This document shows positions 43,801-58,300 of a stretch of 64,000 nucleotides of DNA, in pieces. The notes beneath the pieces are model-generated. The model was not told the origin of the DNA. It saw only the letters and a list, made by a program, of their open reading frames with translations, and did not search any database. The position numbers and the translations under genes were made by a program. Every line of letters begins with the position of its first letter. The stretch's first letter is position 1. Source of the stretch: Solenopsis invicta (lineage: Eukaryota; Arthropoda; Insecta; Hymenoptera; Formicidae); NCBI RefSeq assembly GCF_016802725.1, contig NC_052669.1:20737770-20801769 (forward strand), in the 5' to 3' direction.

Positions 43801-46000
43801 GTCATTAAGTGAAATATCGCAAAAAGATATAACACGTGTTGCATCTTATCGTACATGGTTTGTCCTTGTCGAACTTATTCAGGACACTGATTTTTTTCAA
43901 CTTGTACTATTCAACGATTGTTTCATATATGTATAAATAAGAATACAAAAACTTTTAAGAATTTGATCATTTGAAATTGCAGCAAAATATCATATTTTTA
44001 TATTATATTATTAATTTCTATTTTTATGCTATACTTTTATATTATAATAATATAATATTTAAATAATATATATAATAATCATTATATATAATAATCATTC
44101 AAAGAGAACATGAATGATTGTTTCGATAATAATAGTTGAAAAATGCAATTTACTTGAAGATATCATTATTTCTTACTTAATATCTTTTTCTCATGATAAT
44201 TGTTATTAAATAAAAATAAATACATATTTTTAAAATAAAATTGTGTAAAGTTTCTTTAAGCAAATTTTATCTTTTTAAGATTATTATCAAATTAATACTT
44301 TGAAGAAGATTCTGTTTTTTTCTTGCACATGAGACAATGATTGTTGAATAAAATATATTTCATTTCTGTGCAGCAAAATATTAATTGGGCGAATTGAAAC
44401 AAATAAAATTCTTAAAATAACATCGTGCCACATCGGTGTCAGTGGTTTTTCGGTCAGTTCCGTCGCGTGTTGCAAAAAAACTAATCTGCATAAAGAAATC
44501 CACAAAAGCGTTTCAAAGAAAAATGTTTCGTCTCTTACGCGCTGGCGATGTTAAGGAGCAATAAAATCGCAATCGCTTTTGGCATCTCAGCGACGGCAAC
44601 CCGGAGGTAAGCCGTAGATACAAAGATTGGCGCCGGGACTTAGGTCGAGCTTCGTTAAGTAATTTGTCGGTCTCGACATTACATGGAACGGACCATCTAC
44701 CTAGGGAGCAACGCTTTCGACCTTCGCCAAGAGGATGCGGCGATGCGAGTAGAACGTGTCGATTTGAGTCATTCGACCGTTATAAATTTCATGTTTCATT
44801 AATAGAATCCCGAAACAATGTTTAACTTTCTTTTTCGTGAATCAGAGAGCTGGTGAGAATCTCGAAAAAAGGAATAAAGCAATAGAGGAAACGCCAAACA
44901 TTGCTGTTGATTTTGAACGAAGACGATAAATATGAGAAGACGATGAGTTAATTAGTCAAAGAGACAAATCCTTCAAAGAATGTAATATATTTTTTTTGAA
45001 ATTGTAAAATAAATTTATTAAGACTCCTGTTCAATTGCCAAGTTCGCGTTGGCAGTGGCAATTCAAAATGGTGGAAAAAAATTTACATTTTTTATATCTA
45101 CACAAAACACACACATTTAATGTATGTGTGAAAAATAACACGTTAAAAAGCTAAATTATTCTTACAACGTACAACGTTGTTTTAATGCATTTTATATTTT
45201 GTGTTTTTATATTGAAAATAATTGTCATAAAGTGCTTTAATAAAATATATCGAAAATTTTTATTTTGATACTATTTTATATGCGAATGCAAATTATTTAT
45301 TTTAATTATTTGGCAGCTTAAAAATATTGTTTTTAGCCTTAGGCACAATCTGAAATATATACGAGTTTAAAAAAGGTGGTTTTGGTCGGATTCTATTTAT
45401 TAATCACCCAACTGAAAGGAAAGTTTCCGATATATTTTACATGCCTGTTCTATCGATAACAATTTTATTGAAAAATATTTATATTTTAAAGTACATTATA
45501 AGAATTTTCGTAATGTATTTTTTCACCTCTGACGTCATCAATCCAAGATGATTGCAGTGAATAGGAGATTTAATTATTAAAATTAATCAGAATTAAAATT
45601 AAACATTTTCGGGTAATAGAACATGATTTATGTAACAGATCAAATGGCTTCATTAACGTTGGAAAATATCGCAAATTACCTATAAAGGCGACGCAAAAAA
45701 ATTAATTGACGCAAAAAGCATATATGATTTATTTAAAGAATTACGGTTATTAATTCGGAAATTGTAAAATAGGTTTATACAATTAGAATTAAACGTCCAG
45801 ATTTCGGATAGTAGGGCATTTACGATTTACATAACTGGTTGCATCGACGCCGGAAAATATCGTACGCTATTACAGAAGTAGCGCATGTTACTTTATATGT
45901 CCGCAAAGAGAGTGCAGTCGGATACGTTCCCGGGTATGCACGCCTATCCGACGCACACGTTATTACCCAATTATTATTCAATGGTACGACAATCCGCGGT
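43800..46000. other. AT-rich region
   Basis: A TATAATAATCAT tandem piece near 44065-44100 and a small CACACACATTTAATGTATGTGTG palindrome near 45105-45130. A GC-richer spot occurs at 44540-44770. No gene is recognised. Confidence 0.5.
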
Positions 46001-47700
46001 TGCATGGCGGGTGCATTACCGTAGAGTTTCGCAGAACTAGCTGACCGACGTAAAATTTTGCGCGCGGTTAGTATAAAACCAGTGAGCCAGCAAATGGGCA
46101 AGCAAATAAATAGGTAGACGCTTGTATGAGAGGCTTCTCTCTCCCTCTCTCTCCTCTCTTTCTCGAGAGAGATCTTCTTCCCTTACTCGCACTCGTTGTT
46201 AGTTATGCGCGCCGAGTTTTTACGCGTCCGAAATAAAGGAGATCTCAATCGCACGGAATAACGACGCAGACTCGTAAGCACAGTAACCTGATGAGCTGCG
46301 ACGAGTAATATGCATGTACACACACGCGTGCGATGGAAATCGAGCGTCTTGTATCTTTTCCGATCTCTGTATCTGTCTTGATACTATTGTCTATCTTTTT
46401 TCTCGTGGTAGCACATTAATTTTCACGATTTGAATCGCTTATGTAGAGTTAATGATTACATTTTTTTTTAATGCATTTTCGCAAAGATACGAGACGTTAC
46501 TCGATACCGTAGTGTTTTACGTCAGAATTCTTTTACACGATATAATTTTGATCAATTTCATTAAATTTTAGATGAATTATTTGGAAATAATTTTTTGTCT
46601 AAAGTTTGTGAATTTATTATAACATATTTCGAATAAGATTCGTGACAGAGAGAAACGGAAATCGTAGCGCGATCGAATTTTGGACAAATTCAGGATTCAC
46701 GTAACCTTTTTACAAGAATAAAAAGAAAGCGTTCATTCGGATCCATTCGTTGGCACCCGGTTTGCCTACTTACGCCTACTTTATGTGAAACATACGGTCG
46801 ATTCAGTTCGCGAACATTCTCCGAGCGGGTGGTGAAACCCGATTCCAAAAAAAAGAGGGAAGGGAAAAGGAAAAGAAAGAAGTGCGAAGAGAGTAGATCG
46901 AGAAAGAGAAGACTCGGAGAGGACTCGCTTGAATCGTGCCGGATGCGGGGATACGATCGCGATCGCGGTCTCGTTTCGCGCGGGCCTCGCAAATTGAACT
47001 TCAAGAACCGTCGAGACTCGCGGATGAAAGTCACGACACCCACGAATATGTACTTATCGCCGAGAGATGAACACGAGATACGGAGACTAATTACGTCGAA
47101 TTAAGTACGCTTGATTATTTTTGTTTCCACTTCCCTTTTCGCGCGAATTTGCCGCGATCGAAGTTTATGTTAATTTAATGGTCAATTACTCCAAACGATT
47201 AGAAGTTATTTGCAGCGAGGGGCGGAAGGGAAAGAAAAAGAATCGTTTAAATCACGGGAGTTAATTAATGTTGGAAGAATTGATCGGAAGAGAGAAAACG
47301 ATTGGACACGAAGATTGCTCATCCGGAAATGATTATACCTAATTACGATATATCACCTTCTGCGCATGTACGCGAATTGTCGACTCTTGATAAATCGGAA
47401 CCACCGGGAATTACACGGCATATCTATTAATACGTTTAACTAGATCGTGAATTACACGCCGTCGCGGCGTCGCCCAAGTCCCTTTTGCATACCAAGCGCC
47501 CGATTACGAACACGTCCGGCGACTTCGTTATCGTAATTTCGAGAGTTTTCCCACGTGATTATCGATATATTTATACGACACATTTATCACGTCGTATGAT
47601 CCCGTTTTCCGTATTAATCGTTAAAACTCGTAGAATGTTACACGGAAATTGATTCCGCGCGTGAGGACAAGATGCAACAAGTACGACGAAAATGTCAACG
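46000..47700. other. GC-rich and purine-rich region
   Basis: CpG-rich with a CT-rich tract at 46133-46170 and a purine-rich tract at 46845-46920. The opposing frames at 46690-47104 are composition artefacts. Candidate regulatory DNA. Confidence 0.4.
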
Positions 47701-47841
47701 TATTCTAGATAAAGATGAAGGAGACTCGAGAAAATAAATATGAACATTTTACACGATATATTACGATAAATGAGTATTGTATAAGGTCACCAGCCGAACA
47801 ATTACCAGTAAATAACTTTAAAAAAATTTTAGTTTTAACTG

Positions 47842-47990
47842 TTTTATATTTATTTTTATCAATATAAATGGATCAATTTTAAGCTAAGTTTAACTTACTC
47901 TTTATCTTTTCCTAGTTTTAAGAATAAAAAAATGATAAAAATTAATTTAATCTGAGATCAAAATTAATTTATATTGATAAAAACGGACAT
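47842..47990. repeat. Short inverted repeat
   Basis: TTTTTATCAATATAAATGG on the left and TTTATATTGATAAAAACGG on the right form a stem of about 25 bases around a 95-base loop. It may be a small or eroded MITE. Confidence 0.5.
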
Positions 47991-48229
47991 TAGTGTTTCT
48001 AAGTCTAAAGACTGTCTAAAACATTTTTATATGTAAAAAAAATTGGAGAGGGAGGTAAAATATTTTAGTATCTTGACGTTAAATACTTATTTTTGAGTGC
48101 GGGTCTGTGAGATCCATTTAACTCATGTTGACTAAAAGGCATTAAATTTCAAGAAATTAAAATGACATAACTCATATAAAAAAGAATATCAAGTTCATTT
48201 TAATAACAATTGGCAAGGAGATTTATAAT

Positions 48230-48901
48230 TGAGTGGGTCCAGTAGAATAGAGTCACCGTCAGCTCCGGAAGATTAAGTTAAACGATGTCTCGCTGTTGCT
48301 CGCTCGTGGATACATTACGTCGAGTACATTGCAAAATCCGAAGGAGTAAAATCAAACGCCCGCAGCGCGAGGAGACACGGGCACGCGCATGTGGGCACTT
48401 TGATATAGCACGAGCGAGCGCGCGCGCGCGCGGTTCTCTAATGCCGCTTAAATATTTATGAATTACACCGTGAATTACATCGCCTTACAGATTCCCATTT
48501 TTTCGCGCGAACCCCGTGCCCGAACCAGGAAGCGCGACCTCTCTCGCTCTCTACGTGGTACCCTTGCTATTCACTCGAATGCCGCGGCCCGAAGATTTAT
48601 GTATCCAACCGACATTCACGCAGGTGCGGTTACTCGCGAATATGAGTACTTGTGCGCGGCACGTCTTGGGCGCGTTAATAGAAATCTAATAACTATTCAA
48701 AACCGTTTTCCGAGATTTCCGTGCCGGGTAACGGATGAGTCGCTAAAAAAGAAAAAAAACCTGCAAATTAAGGCGGCCACGTGTGCAGGCACATTCTGAA
48801 TCGGTTGCGAGTATGTGACTTCTCCGTGCTGCCCGCAGCTTTTTTCACATTCACGTAAAAGTATCGTAACGGGGTCGACGTTATCGTCGTCGTCGTTGTC
48901 G

Positions 48902-48933
<32 letters not shown>

Positions 48934-49800
48934 GTGCACGTTACCGTCACCGTCGCCGTTTTCGCCTCGCTCGATTAGTAGGCGTTGGATTCTCTCTTCG
49001 CTCACGATTGAGACGGCTGCTCGCCTGCCTGCGTGTGTCGTTGTCGTCGAGATACGTGCGACAGTTGTCCTTTTATTCGGATTATCGCGTGCTCTCGCGC
49101 TGCGCGAAATCGTGGGCGGACAATTTGAACGCGCGTTGCACCTCTGACGTTGAGGATATTGAACTCCGAACGTGACAGACTCGAGGGAATGAAAAAAAAA
49201 ATTGGATTGTTATAATAAAAGTGGGTAAATTCTTTAAAGCTTCTAAAAATGTCTAAAGTCCAAGAAATAAGTTTTTCTTATTTTTATCTGTTTCGAAAAA
49301 GGTGTTCTAATAATGAAATTTATAGTTTTGTAAGAATGACGTCATCGGGGGCGAGCGATAAATCAATGTGGCCCGAAGCAATCCTCTGTCAGAGGTATTC
49401 CATCGCGATGGGGAACGACTCTCGTTGAAACTTCCGGTTTTAGTCTGGAACATGACTTTCCAATAAGGTCGATGGCGCAGCAGACGGCTGTTACTGGCAT
49501 CTGCAGCCGGTATATACCTTCGAGACGCCGATTCGAGGCGATACACAGGCCTGCCAGGTAAGAGCAGAGCCGGACTCGTGACGCATCATGTGCGCGCTTA
49601 TCTACACGCAATATCTGAACGTCCATCCATGCGGCACCATCCGACACCGACGAACGACGGGACGGGAATTCGTCGTAGGGCCGATCTCGAGGCCGATTAG
49701 ATACGAGAAACGCGCGACCGGAAGTGCACTAACACTCTGGTCGAAGGACCGATGTCGATTGACAGACTCGTAATGTCGGTTGATTATTGAAGATATCATA
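48230..49800. other. GC-rich island with (CGT)n
   Basis: CpG-rich block with CGCGCGCGCG near 48420 and a CGT triplet run at 48884-48937. Frames in this run give poly-Ser, poly-Asp or poly-Thr on different frames and strands. No family resemblance was found, so it is annotated as possible regulatory DNA. Confidence 0.4.
48884..48937. repeat. (CGT)n microsatellite
   Basis: About eighteen CGT/CGTTGT triplets. Confidence 0.95.
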
Positions 49801-50004
49801 ACATTATAATTAGCTACTATCTTATACGGAGATTAACAATATCTTGCTTTAAGTAAATTAAACTATAAACTTGATATTAATCTAATTAGGAATTGTAAAT
49901 AATTTTATATAATTAATGATAATATATAATTAATAATTCAAAACATTCTATGTAAAAAAATAGATTTATATTAGACTCGAATAAAATTTGCCAATTGCCA
50001 ATGT

Positions 50005-50430
50005 AGCAGCGGTTTTGCTATATCCATATAAGCACGCAATGTTTCTAGAATATTATACAAATATTATTAAAAATTAAAATAACATTTCGAGAATATTATT
50101 TAATATTTTTAATATTGTTTTAATGTTATGGGAATATTGTGTTAATATGCGTTTTTACATAATATTTGTAATATATTACTTCGATATTCGTGAAATAATA
50201 TAAAAATGTTCCACGAATATTAATTTGGTCAAAAATTAACGTGAATTATTATGCATAAAATATTTATAAACTTTATAATTATTACATTAAATAATTTATA
50301 ATATTCCTGATAACTTAAAATATTGAAATAAATAATTTATTATTTGCATTGTCATATAATATTCATATAATATTATTAGGAGTGGACATACATATAACCA
50401 TTTTTTATTAATATTTTAAGGTTATTATTT
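50005..50430 (+). repeat. Repeat family C, copy 2
   Basis: Aligns with 60668-61090 in the same direction and with 38300-38735 in reverse. Shared landmarks are CTAGAATATTATACAAATATTATTAAAAA, AAAATTAACGTGAATTATTATGCATAAAATAT and AGGAGTGGACATACATATAACC. Confidence 0.75.
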
Positions 50431-50439
50431 ACTATTAAA

Positions 50440-52257
50440 GCTTATAGGAATTTTTCAACTTAAGTTAATTAATAATTAGTATTATAAATTAATACTAACA
50501 TTAAAACGTGAGCGATAGAGCCATGATCACGTCATGTTAACGATGTAAGCGTTTCATTTGATCTCTGAAAGAGTTGGTTCTATTGTGTCAGTGAATAACA
50601 GTGGGCCGACCTGTCATTAGTTCCCCCATCGACGTTGCGTGCCCTCGATAAAGCAGGGAATATTCGGTTATGGCGTTTCAGGCGCCATTGCAACAGTCAT
50701 TTAGGATTCCATAGAGAGGGGATCACACACATACACACCCACAATTTTCAGCTACTAATAAAATTTTATTTCTTCTGTATATTAAAATATCTTGTTACAT
50801 ACGTTTGACGAAAGTACGCTCAGCCTTGTGTCAAACTAAAATATAAAATAAACGTAAACCTATATCTTGAATCATTGTTATTTTCTAACGCAATATCCGT
50901 GAATTTTTCTTCTACTTTTTTTTCACGGATCTGCAGATTTAAAAAATAAAATTTTGTTTTATTCATTTATATGTTATTACACCTGTATTATAATCATACG
51001 AATTACGAATGAATTAGATAGGATTTTGCAATTTAGATCTAGTCTCGAGATCTACCTACAATGACTTTACCCGAAAAAATTTATACCATTATTAAATTAA
51101 GATTTGGTTTTATAATGAACTATTTAACTTTTCAACATTAAGATTTAATTGCGAATGTTTAATTAAAAAATTGCGATAACGATCGGAGACCTTTCAGACA
51201 TTTTTTAAAGAAGAGAATATAAAATTTGTTTTCTATAATTTTCATTAATAGAGAGGATAGCAATTTCTTATAATTTATTAAATAATTTGTAAAATATAAA
51301 ACACTTAAAATATATTATATACATATATTACATATAACATAGACTATACCGAGTAAACATTTTCATGTCACTTATGTACAATGTACAACGATATAGGGTT
51401 GTTCACGAAATTTACCGTAAATTAACGCAGAATTGATATAGAATATTCGTAATATTCTATATCATTTATATTTTCTCTCACATTAATCATTCGTGCGTCA
51501 TGACGTAATGCAAACTTTAATGAACGCGGCTAATCAGAGTGTCTTTCAACGCCGCCACACGAAACACCTGTGTGTTTTACTGGACGCGTTCAGCGTGCAA
51601 GTATGCGTTCCGCTACTGTACGCATTATCGCGATAGCCCAGATTTATTATATATGGGTTAATATAGCTGACTTGGTCGAATGCATCGCGCGAGCGGTTCA
51701 AACTTGCGTGTTCATATGATCAAACGATATTAACGACCAATTAATATGTCTGTCCGATAATATAAAAAGAATGATTTGGCGTGCATGAATTGCGATGTGA
51801 GTGCTTCTAAAAATAATGCCAATTAGTTAATATAAATCGGCAAAACCTTTTAATTAATTAATTAATTATTTGGCAATAATCACAGTACCTTTGTTCTGGT
51901 TACATTGTTATTTGCTTAATCGATTGAATGCTACATTTAAATATGCGTGCCGCCTTTAGTTGCGTGAAATTATAATTGTAAGTTTTTCAAGATGCAAATA
52001 CGATTAACAGGAGGGTTTGACCGGAAACGGGCATCGCTGCAAATAATATAAAATTCACCGCGATATATCGCGTTGCCTTCTGTGTTCCATCGCGATTTCC
52101 TGCCCGCTTCCTTCGGGAACGCATCGCCCACCATCGCCTTACAGATGTGTTCAATTTCGTCTTGCTTCTTTATTATTAATAAAATATTCGCACATAGACA
52201 TATATTCACGACATGATAATTAATAATTACATGATACGATTTAAAAGATCACAGGTA
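50440..52257. other. AT-rich region, nothing recognised
   Basis: GC-richer spots at 50510-50660 and 51500-51700. No gene or strong repeat. Confidence 0.5.
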
Positions 52258-52542
52258 CACTGAGAGAAAAAATTGTAGTGATGTTTGTTATTAGAATTAT
52301 AAAATATAGTTAAGTCAGTTGTATTATAATTATTGCAATTAAATTAATGATTAATAGAACTAATAAAAAATAGTTGTAATATAATATATGGTTACTTACA
52401 ATTATTTTTTATTAGCTTTTGTAACCATTAACGTAGTTGCAATAACTGTAACATAGTTTACTTAACTATATATTATAATTCTATTAACAAAATATGTATG
52501 GTCGTTTATAGTTGCCACTACTAAAATTTTTTTCTCTCAGTG
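52258..52542. mobile_element. MITE family B, copy 2
   Basis: CACTGAGAGAAAAAATTGTA at the left and its mirror ending TTTTTTCTCTCAGTG at the right, flanked by TA on both sides. The interior matches 41986-42315, with a deletion near the left arm (the AACTATAAGAGGACAACC part). Confidence 0.9.
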
Positions 52543-52544
52543 TA

Positions 52545-52735
52545 CGCTTTAGGCGACCGGTTTTCTAAATCACATGCTTTTCGTAGCATATTACAAAAAA
52601 ACTTATAACAAATTAATTTACTATCACTGAAAGATTTAACATGTAATAATAGATGACTGGAACATCGAGCTACAATTTCGAATTTTGATTTGCATCCAAA
52701 ACGATCCAAATGCGAAATATAATAAAAAATAGCTC
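52545..52735 (-). repeat. Unidentified dispersed fragment, copy 1 (possible dead ORF)
   Basis: About 190 bases that match the reverse complement of 56885-57072. On the minus strand it reads open for about 62 codons with the phrase GCKSKFEIVARC then HVKSFSDSKLICY. The partner keeps the same phrase. I cannot name a family. Confidence 0.5.
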
Positions 52736-52989
52736 AAGTGGTACGCATTCGGCAACTATCCCCTAACATTTTTAAAAATCAAGAATTTACTAAACCAACT
52801 CGATATTTAGTTGAACGTATCGGACTAAATATTTTAGTTTTTTCAAAAAAATTTTTTTTACTGTAGCACTTCTTTTAAAAACGGCTTTGAAATATGTTTC
52901 TTTTTAGTTTCAATCCAGGTCAATCTTATGATTTTTCAAGCCACTTGAGAATCACTGTTGGCTCATTGGCAGATCGTGTCTTTATACCT

Positions 52990-54310
52990 TTTGACCGTCT
53001 CGGTCAGCACAACAGGCTCCACTCCGAACCTTCCTCATTCACGATTTGCTGCGCGACTCAGGGCACGACGTGTACGATTTGCATTAGCTAAAAGCGCCGA
53101 AAAACTTGGCGACAATCGCGCTGCCGTTACCACGAAATCTCGTTCGGTTTGATGAAATATTATTGTGTCCCCGTGTGTTATATCGATCTCGCGTCTGTGG
53201 TGGCCGGTCGAAAAACAGGGCGAAGCGAGGCTTGACCGTGGCACATACGTGAGCCGCGCGCGCACTCACACACGGCGAAGCGAGCCAAAAACACATGAGA
53301 ACGAGGGCAAGAACGAGGGTCCCGATCCTCGTAAAAATTCACTTAGCTCCATCGAATTATCTGGCCGACATCTCATTCATTAAGCTCCATTTGCACCGAG
53401 GCGAGGGACGACAGTGCCTTCCGTCTCCCCGCGGCCCCGTAAATGCACTACATTCTTAATGCACGGATGCATATGGAGCACGATATGATCGATGTGTTCG
53501 TGAAATGTTACAAAAAAAGGTCGGGAGTTGCCCATCAACAAGAGTGGTGTCGTGGTGTAAAAAGAACACGGGTCCTTGGACTTGAGAAATTGAACGTAGA
53601 CGAGCTTAGACTCGGCGATCCGACACAAATAAGCATATTAAAATTCTTCGAGAGACATTGTAAAAACTCGAGTGTTCCGAGATAGCAGTAAAGTGACGAC
53701 GAAATAATGCACGGTGCATAGAGCACGTCGTCGTTGCGCGCGAGGCGCTTTCACGGGGCGGCGCGGCGGACACGCGCGATAACGCCGCTCGGCTATTCGC
53801 GAGTGAGGTAGAACCGAAACGAAGCGCGACACTACGATACACTATATTATTCTCTTAATCCCCGTAGTATCTTAATTATTGAATTTATTAAAGTGCGACG
53901 TAATCCCGGCGAGCCGGTATTATAATCCTGTGAAACTCGCGCAGTAATGTGGTCACGCCCGAGCGCGAGCGGATCCGGCGAGGCAGCCAGCGCTCGCTTG
54001 CCCCGCTCGCGAGAAGTTAATTAGAAAACAAACAGAAAATTAACACGAACCCGGCAGCGTGAATCCCTCTCCGGACGGCCGTTACTCGCGATTTATCGTA
54101 ACCCGTCGTGGATCTGGTCTCGATGGTGACCGGTTTGCGTATACGTCGGGGGATCGGTCGCTCGACTTGATCGACGATCGAAAATCGCTGATCGTCCGAT
54201 CGTCCCGAATGAATCCGTTCCTCTCGTGCAACCGATCCGCAGGAAAGGATCGAGAACGTACGGTGAATCTTTCGGAGTTTAAAGATAATCATTTTTTAGC
54301 AGAAATTCAA
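52990..54310. other. GC-rich island
   Basis: CpG-rich block of about 1.3 kb with many opposing open frames, all alike in being Arg/Ser/Thr-rich. No protein resemblance. Candidate regulatory block. Confidence 0.4.
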
Positions 54311-56000
54311 TCCTCGATATAAATACGAAAAAAGTTGAACCGATGTTTGCTTTTATTACAAGAGTGACGTAGAGTTTATAATTGGAATGAGTAGAAATTG
54401 TTAACGAGATTTTATTCCTTTTTTGTTTACGATAGGTATAGGATAACGGAACCAGGATGTGAATAAAGTTTTATTTGTTTAAAAGTATAAAATAAAAATA
54501 AAGTTTTGCATATATATGTAAGAGCTTATATTTTTGTTATCAAAACTGCTGTTGCTTACCATTTAAATGTTTTAAATTGCTAAATATAATTTTTATTTTT
54601 ATTGATTTTTATTATATATAAGAAATGTGTTATTTTAATATTGAATTAATCTATAATTAGATTGAAATTAATAGTGAATCGTTAATTGTAATTTACATTG
54701 CGATGTGCAAGCCTAAATTATTTTTACTAGAGGAAAGCCGCTAATATTAACGTATTATTTTGTTTTGAATTGTATTTCTTAAACAAAAACTAAAACATGA
54801 AACAACACTAGAAAGTATATTTTAGTACATAATACAGTAGTTTGATAATATTGTTCCAAATTTTTTTTAATTTTTTGTAAGATAAATAAAAATGAGCATC
54901 TGACAAATAAGTTTCAAAACTGATATAATGGATAATAATTTTATTTTCTTTTTCTTCTACTTTAACATGAGTCATTTGTACAAAATACTTATAAATTAAC
55001 CTATCCAATTTTATACAAAGGATATCTCAAGAATGTCCTTAGAATGTACGGACGTACTTTAAACGTCCCATGGATATTTCTAGGAGGTCTGTGCTATATA
55101 GAAATATATATGAGGATTTCTAGAAGCTTTTTACTTCAATATAAAATATTTTTTGTCGATTTATCTTATGCGTGCGTTATTTCGCAAGATGCGACGTGTA
55201 GCGCGACAAAATATATGTATAAAGATTAGATCAAGTTACTAACATAACAGATGGATCTTGTAATGCTGTGTCTTTTATTCTATCTTATATGGTTTTTACT
55301 ATCTTGTAGTTTATCGACAGGTGTTCCACGTACGCTGCACTTTGATTTTATGTTTAAAACCGCATTATGAAGACAATAAAAAAGCGGAAAATATAAAGAA
55401 ACAGTTTTAAGATGCTATAACATGTAAAATGATGTAATATTAATAATATACTTATTATTATTTAAACTATGCAATTTGCAAAAGAAAATTACGTAAATTT
55501 TGTTCTTACTATTAAAGAATTTATCTTCAGTGGATTTTATATAAAAAAGAACTATGGATTTTTACTTTTTTAATTATTTAAGCATATCATACTTTTTTCG
55601 ATATTAATAAAGTGCAATGTTTCAATTTTGAAACATAAAACGGTGTCAGTTTAAGAAACCTATATCAATATTGGCGACTTTCTTCTATTCTTACGGGATG
55701 TAGTAACACTTTCAAAAAGGATGAAATATTTCGAGAACCAATCCAACTACTACAGTACCTAGCCTTTTGAATTACGAATCGTTTATATTATTTTATTTAA
55801 TTAGAATTAAAAAAATATGAAACAGTAATTAAATGAAGAATAAAATCATAAAGTATTCTTTACAATCATTAAATATTTTTATTATTTGTTTGATATTTTT
55901 TTGGATAAAAATATAATAATTTTTTAAAAGAGTGATTCACACACCCAGTACTCTTACCGTAGCTTGAGAGACTTTACGATATTTTTGAATGAAACTAGCA
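54311..56000. other. AT-rich region, nothing recognised
   Basis: No coding, repeat or RNA feature is supportable. Confidence 0.5.
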
Positions 56001-56600
56001 AGGAGTTTTCGTTTAACAGTTTCTAGGAATTCTACGTTTTATTAGTTCCCGTTCTATACGGATCCGCTCCTGGAAAGCCCGCGCCTCTTCCGCGACGAGG
56101 GACAAACCAGTTTCGTCGACGATGACGACGGAGAAGAAGGAAACTGGCAGGATAGAACGATCGCGGAAAAGCACGAAGAAATCATGAAATATCGTTTGAT
56201 CACGCGGATGTTTAACCCGTTAACGCGCGTCGGGCGTTAATCGATCGTGCCTTCTTGGGATTTCTTTTCTGGAGAGCAGCTCGCGCTTAAACTGCAGCGT
56301 ACGCGCGCGCGCGAGACACTGCAGTGCAGTTATGCGCGCACAGGTTTTCAAAAAGTCGATACTTACGGCCGACTGGACTGCGAAAATCTTTGCCGACCGT
56401 TAATCTTGATTTATGATAAGCGCGACCGCGATCTGGTCCACGACCGATCGCACTGCTATAATTGGATTGTACGCAGGATGCGAGACCGACGCTACCGGGC
56501 CGGCGCGGCGCGGCCGGCCGGCCGTTTTCGTCCTTTTTCCCTAGACGGAGAAAACGTCTGCGAACGCTCTCGGAATAGCAATTACACGATTTGAAAAAGC
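56000..56600. other. GC-rich island
   Basis: Contains CGCGCGCGCGAG near 56300 and the GC-dense GGCGCGGCGCGGCCGGCCGG near 56500. The plus-strand frame 56247-56594 has no family resemblance. Confidence 0.4.
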
Positions 56601-56884
56601 AAAAACCGATTTATGATATTACTATTCCCATGCGAATGCTATATTTCTCATCTTTGCTATGGCTTTTTAGCAAAACACGTTTCAATTTTGATGACAGCGC
56701 GAGTAAAAAGTTGATATAGAAATAGCAAAGCTATAGCTCGTCTCGCAAGTTTAACATTTATAATCGAGCAGATTTGATGGCACAACAAAGAAATTTTGTG
56801 TCTGAAAACAATTATAATTACAAGCTGTAATTTTGCTGAGTCGATTAATCTGTTCTTTTTCGTGAGATAAGGGAGAGTTTTTTA

Positions 56885-57072
56885 TCATGTTTCGCATTTG
56901 GTGCTGTGTCGGATGCAAATCAAAGTTCGACGTTATAGCTCGATGTTTTAATCATTTATTATTTTAACATGTTAAACCTTTCAGTAACAATAAATTAATT
57001 TGTTATAATCTTTTCTTTATAACATGCTGCAAAAGTGTGATTTAGAAAACTGGTCGCTTTAAGCGTACTTAT
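56885..57072 (+). repeat. Unidentified dispersed fragment, copy 2 (possible dead ORF)
   Basis: Inverted partner of 52545-52735, roughly 75% identical by eye. It starts ATGTTTCGCATTTGG and keeps GCKSKFDVIARC, HVKPFS and KLICY in one frame, but is broken by a TAA near 56965 and a TAG near 57045. Confidence 0.5.
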
Positions 57073-57079
57073 GGTCTGT

Positions 57080-58300
57080 TAAACCATATCGTCTTCAAAA
57101 ATATTGAATTTATGAATTAAAGTAGTTGAAAATATAAGAACCCATTGACTAATATTTATTTTATTAATAATTTATCGGGAAAATAATCAAATGTTTAATA
57201 ATTAATAAAAAACAAGTGAAAAGAATAATGAAGAAACTGGATTGAATTAATTTTTCTAATTGACGTATTTTTATTCATAATTACTCGTTTTACTATTCAA
57301 ATTTACATTTTTCAATTTTGCATTAATATTGTTTTTTTTATAGTAAAATTTGTGGTGCGAATTAGAAAACTTGATAGAGTTTTTAAAAATATTGATTTAA
57401 TTTTTATAATAATTGTAAATATGTATATACAATACACGTAAAACATTCTACAACAAGCCTTCTTTTATAAAAATATAACAATTCAAAAATTGAATTACGT
57501 TATTATAAGCTATATAAGTTGACGAAAAATTTACATGAGATACACTTAATTTTTTAAAAAGCTGATAGCATGCACAAAGCAAAAAAAAAATTGTTGAATT
57601 TTTTTGTATGTATTACTTATCTCTTATTTACTTTTTATCGCTACTATTGTTCATATGAAATAAAAATGTTAAAAAGGTACTCTTTAGAAGACCGCAATCA
57701 GCAACTTTTCCTTTTTTGATGAATATCTGAGGTGAATTCCTTTCGAGGAAAAAGAATCTTTAAACATTGCACTCGTAAAGTTTCTAAACAGAGAATAGGT
57801 CCATCTATACGACACTAACGAGCACCTTCAAAGCGTTGCGCTATATTTAGTTGCGAATCATTAATATACTATAATTATGGATTTGCTATCACAAACTGAG
57901 CTGCTACGTAGATAAGAATTTGATAAATGATCGCTGTATCAAACGAATTAATTGTACAAAATTACATATTAATTAACATGTCGTATTACACATTGTATTA
58001 ATATGTCCATTCGATCATTCACCATTGTCCGCGTATTGAGTTGAGCTAAACGATTCCAGATTTACGATGCAGAAGCCGTTCAAACGTTCTTATCTGCATA
58101 TCATAAACGTTATTAGCATATCTTGCAACATTATCGTATTTCTCACTGTCCTATAAATATTAATAAATGTATTCCCGCTACTGGAAAAACGCGGAAACCG
58201 TTTTCAGCGACTCTGCTTTTTACTTAAACACTGACATTTACAGTGAACATATGAAATCAAGTCCACCCACTGCCGTCTCTCTCTCTTCTTCTCTTCTTTT
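57080..58300. other. AT-rich region, nothing recognised
   Basis: No coding or repeat signal beyond homopolymer runs. Confidence 0.5.

Noticed and set aside
48697..49147. Poly-Asp, poly-Thr and poly-Ser frames
   Set aside because: Readings of one CGT microsatellite in different frames.
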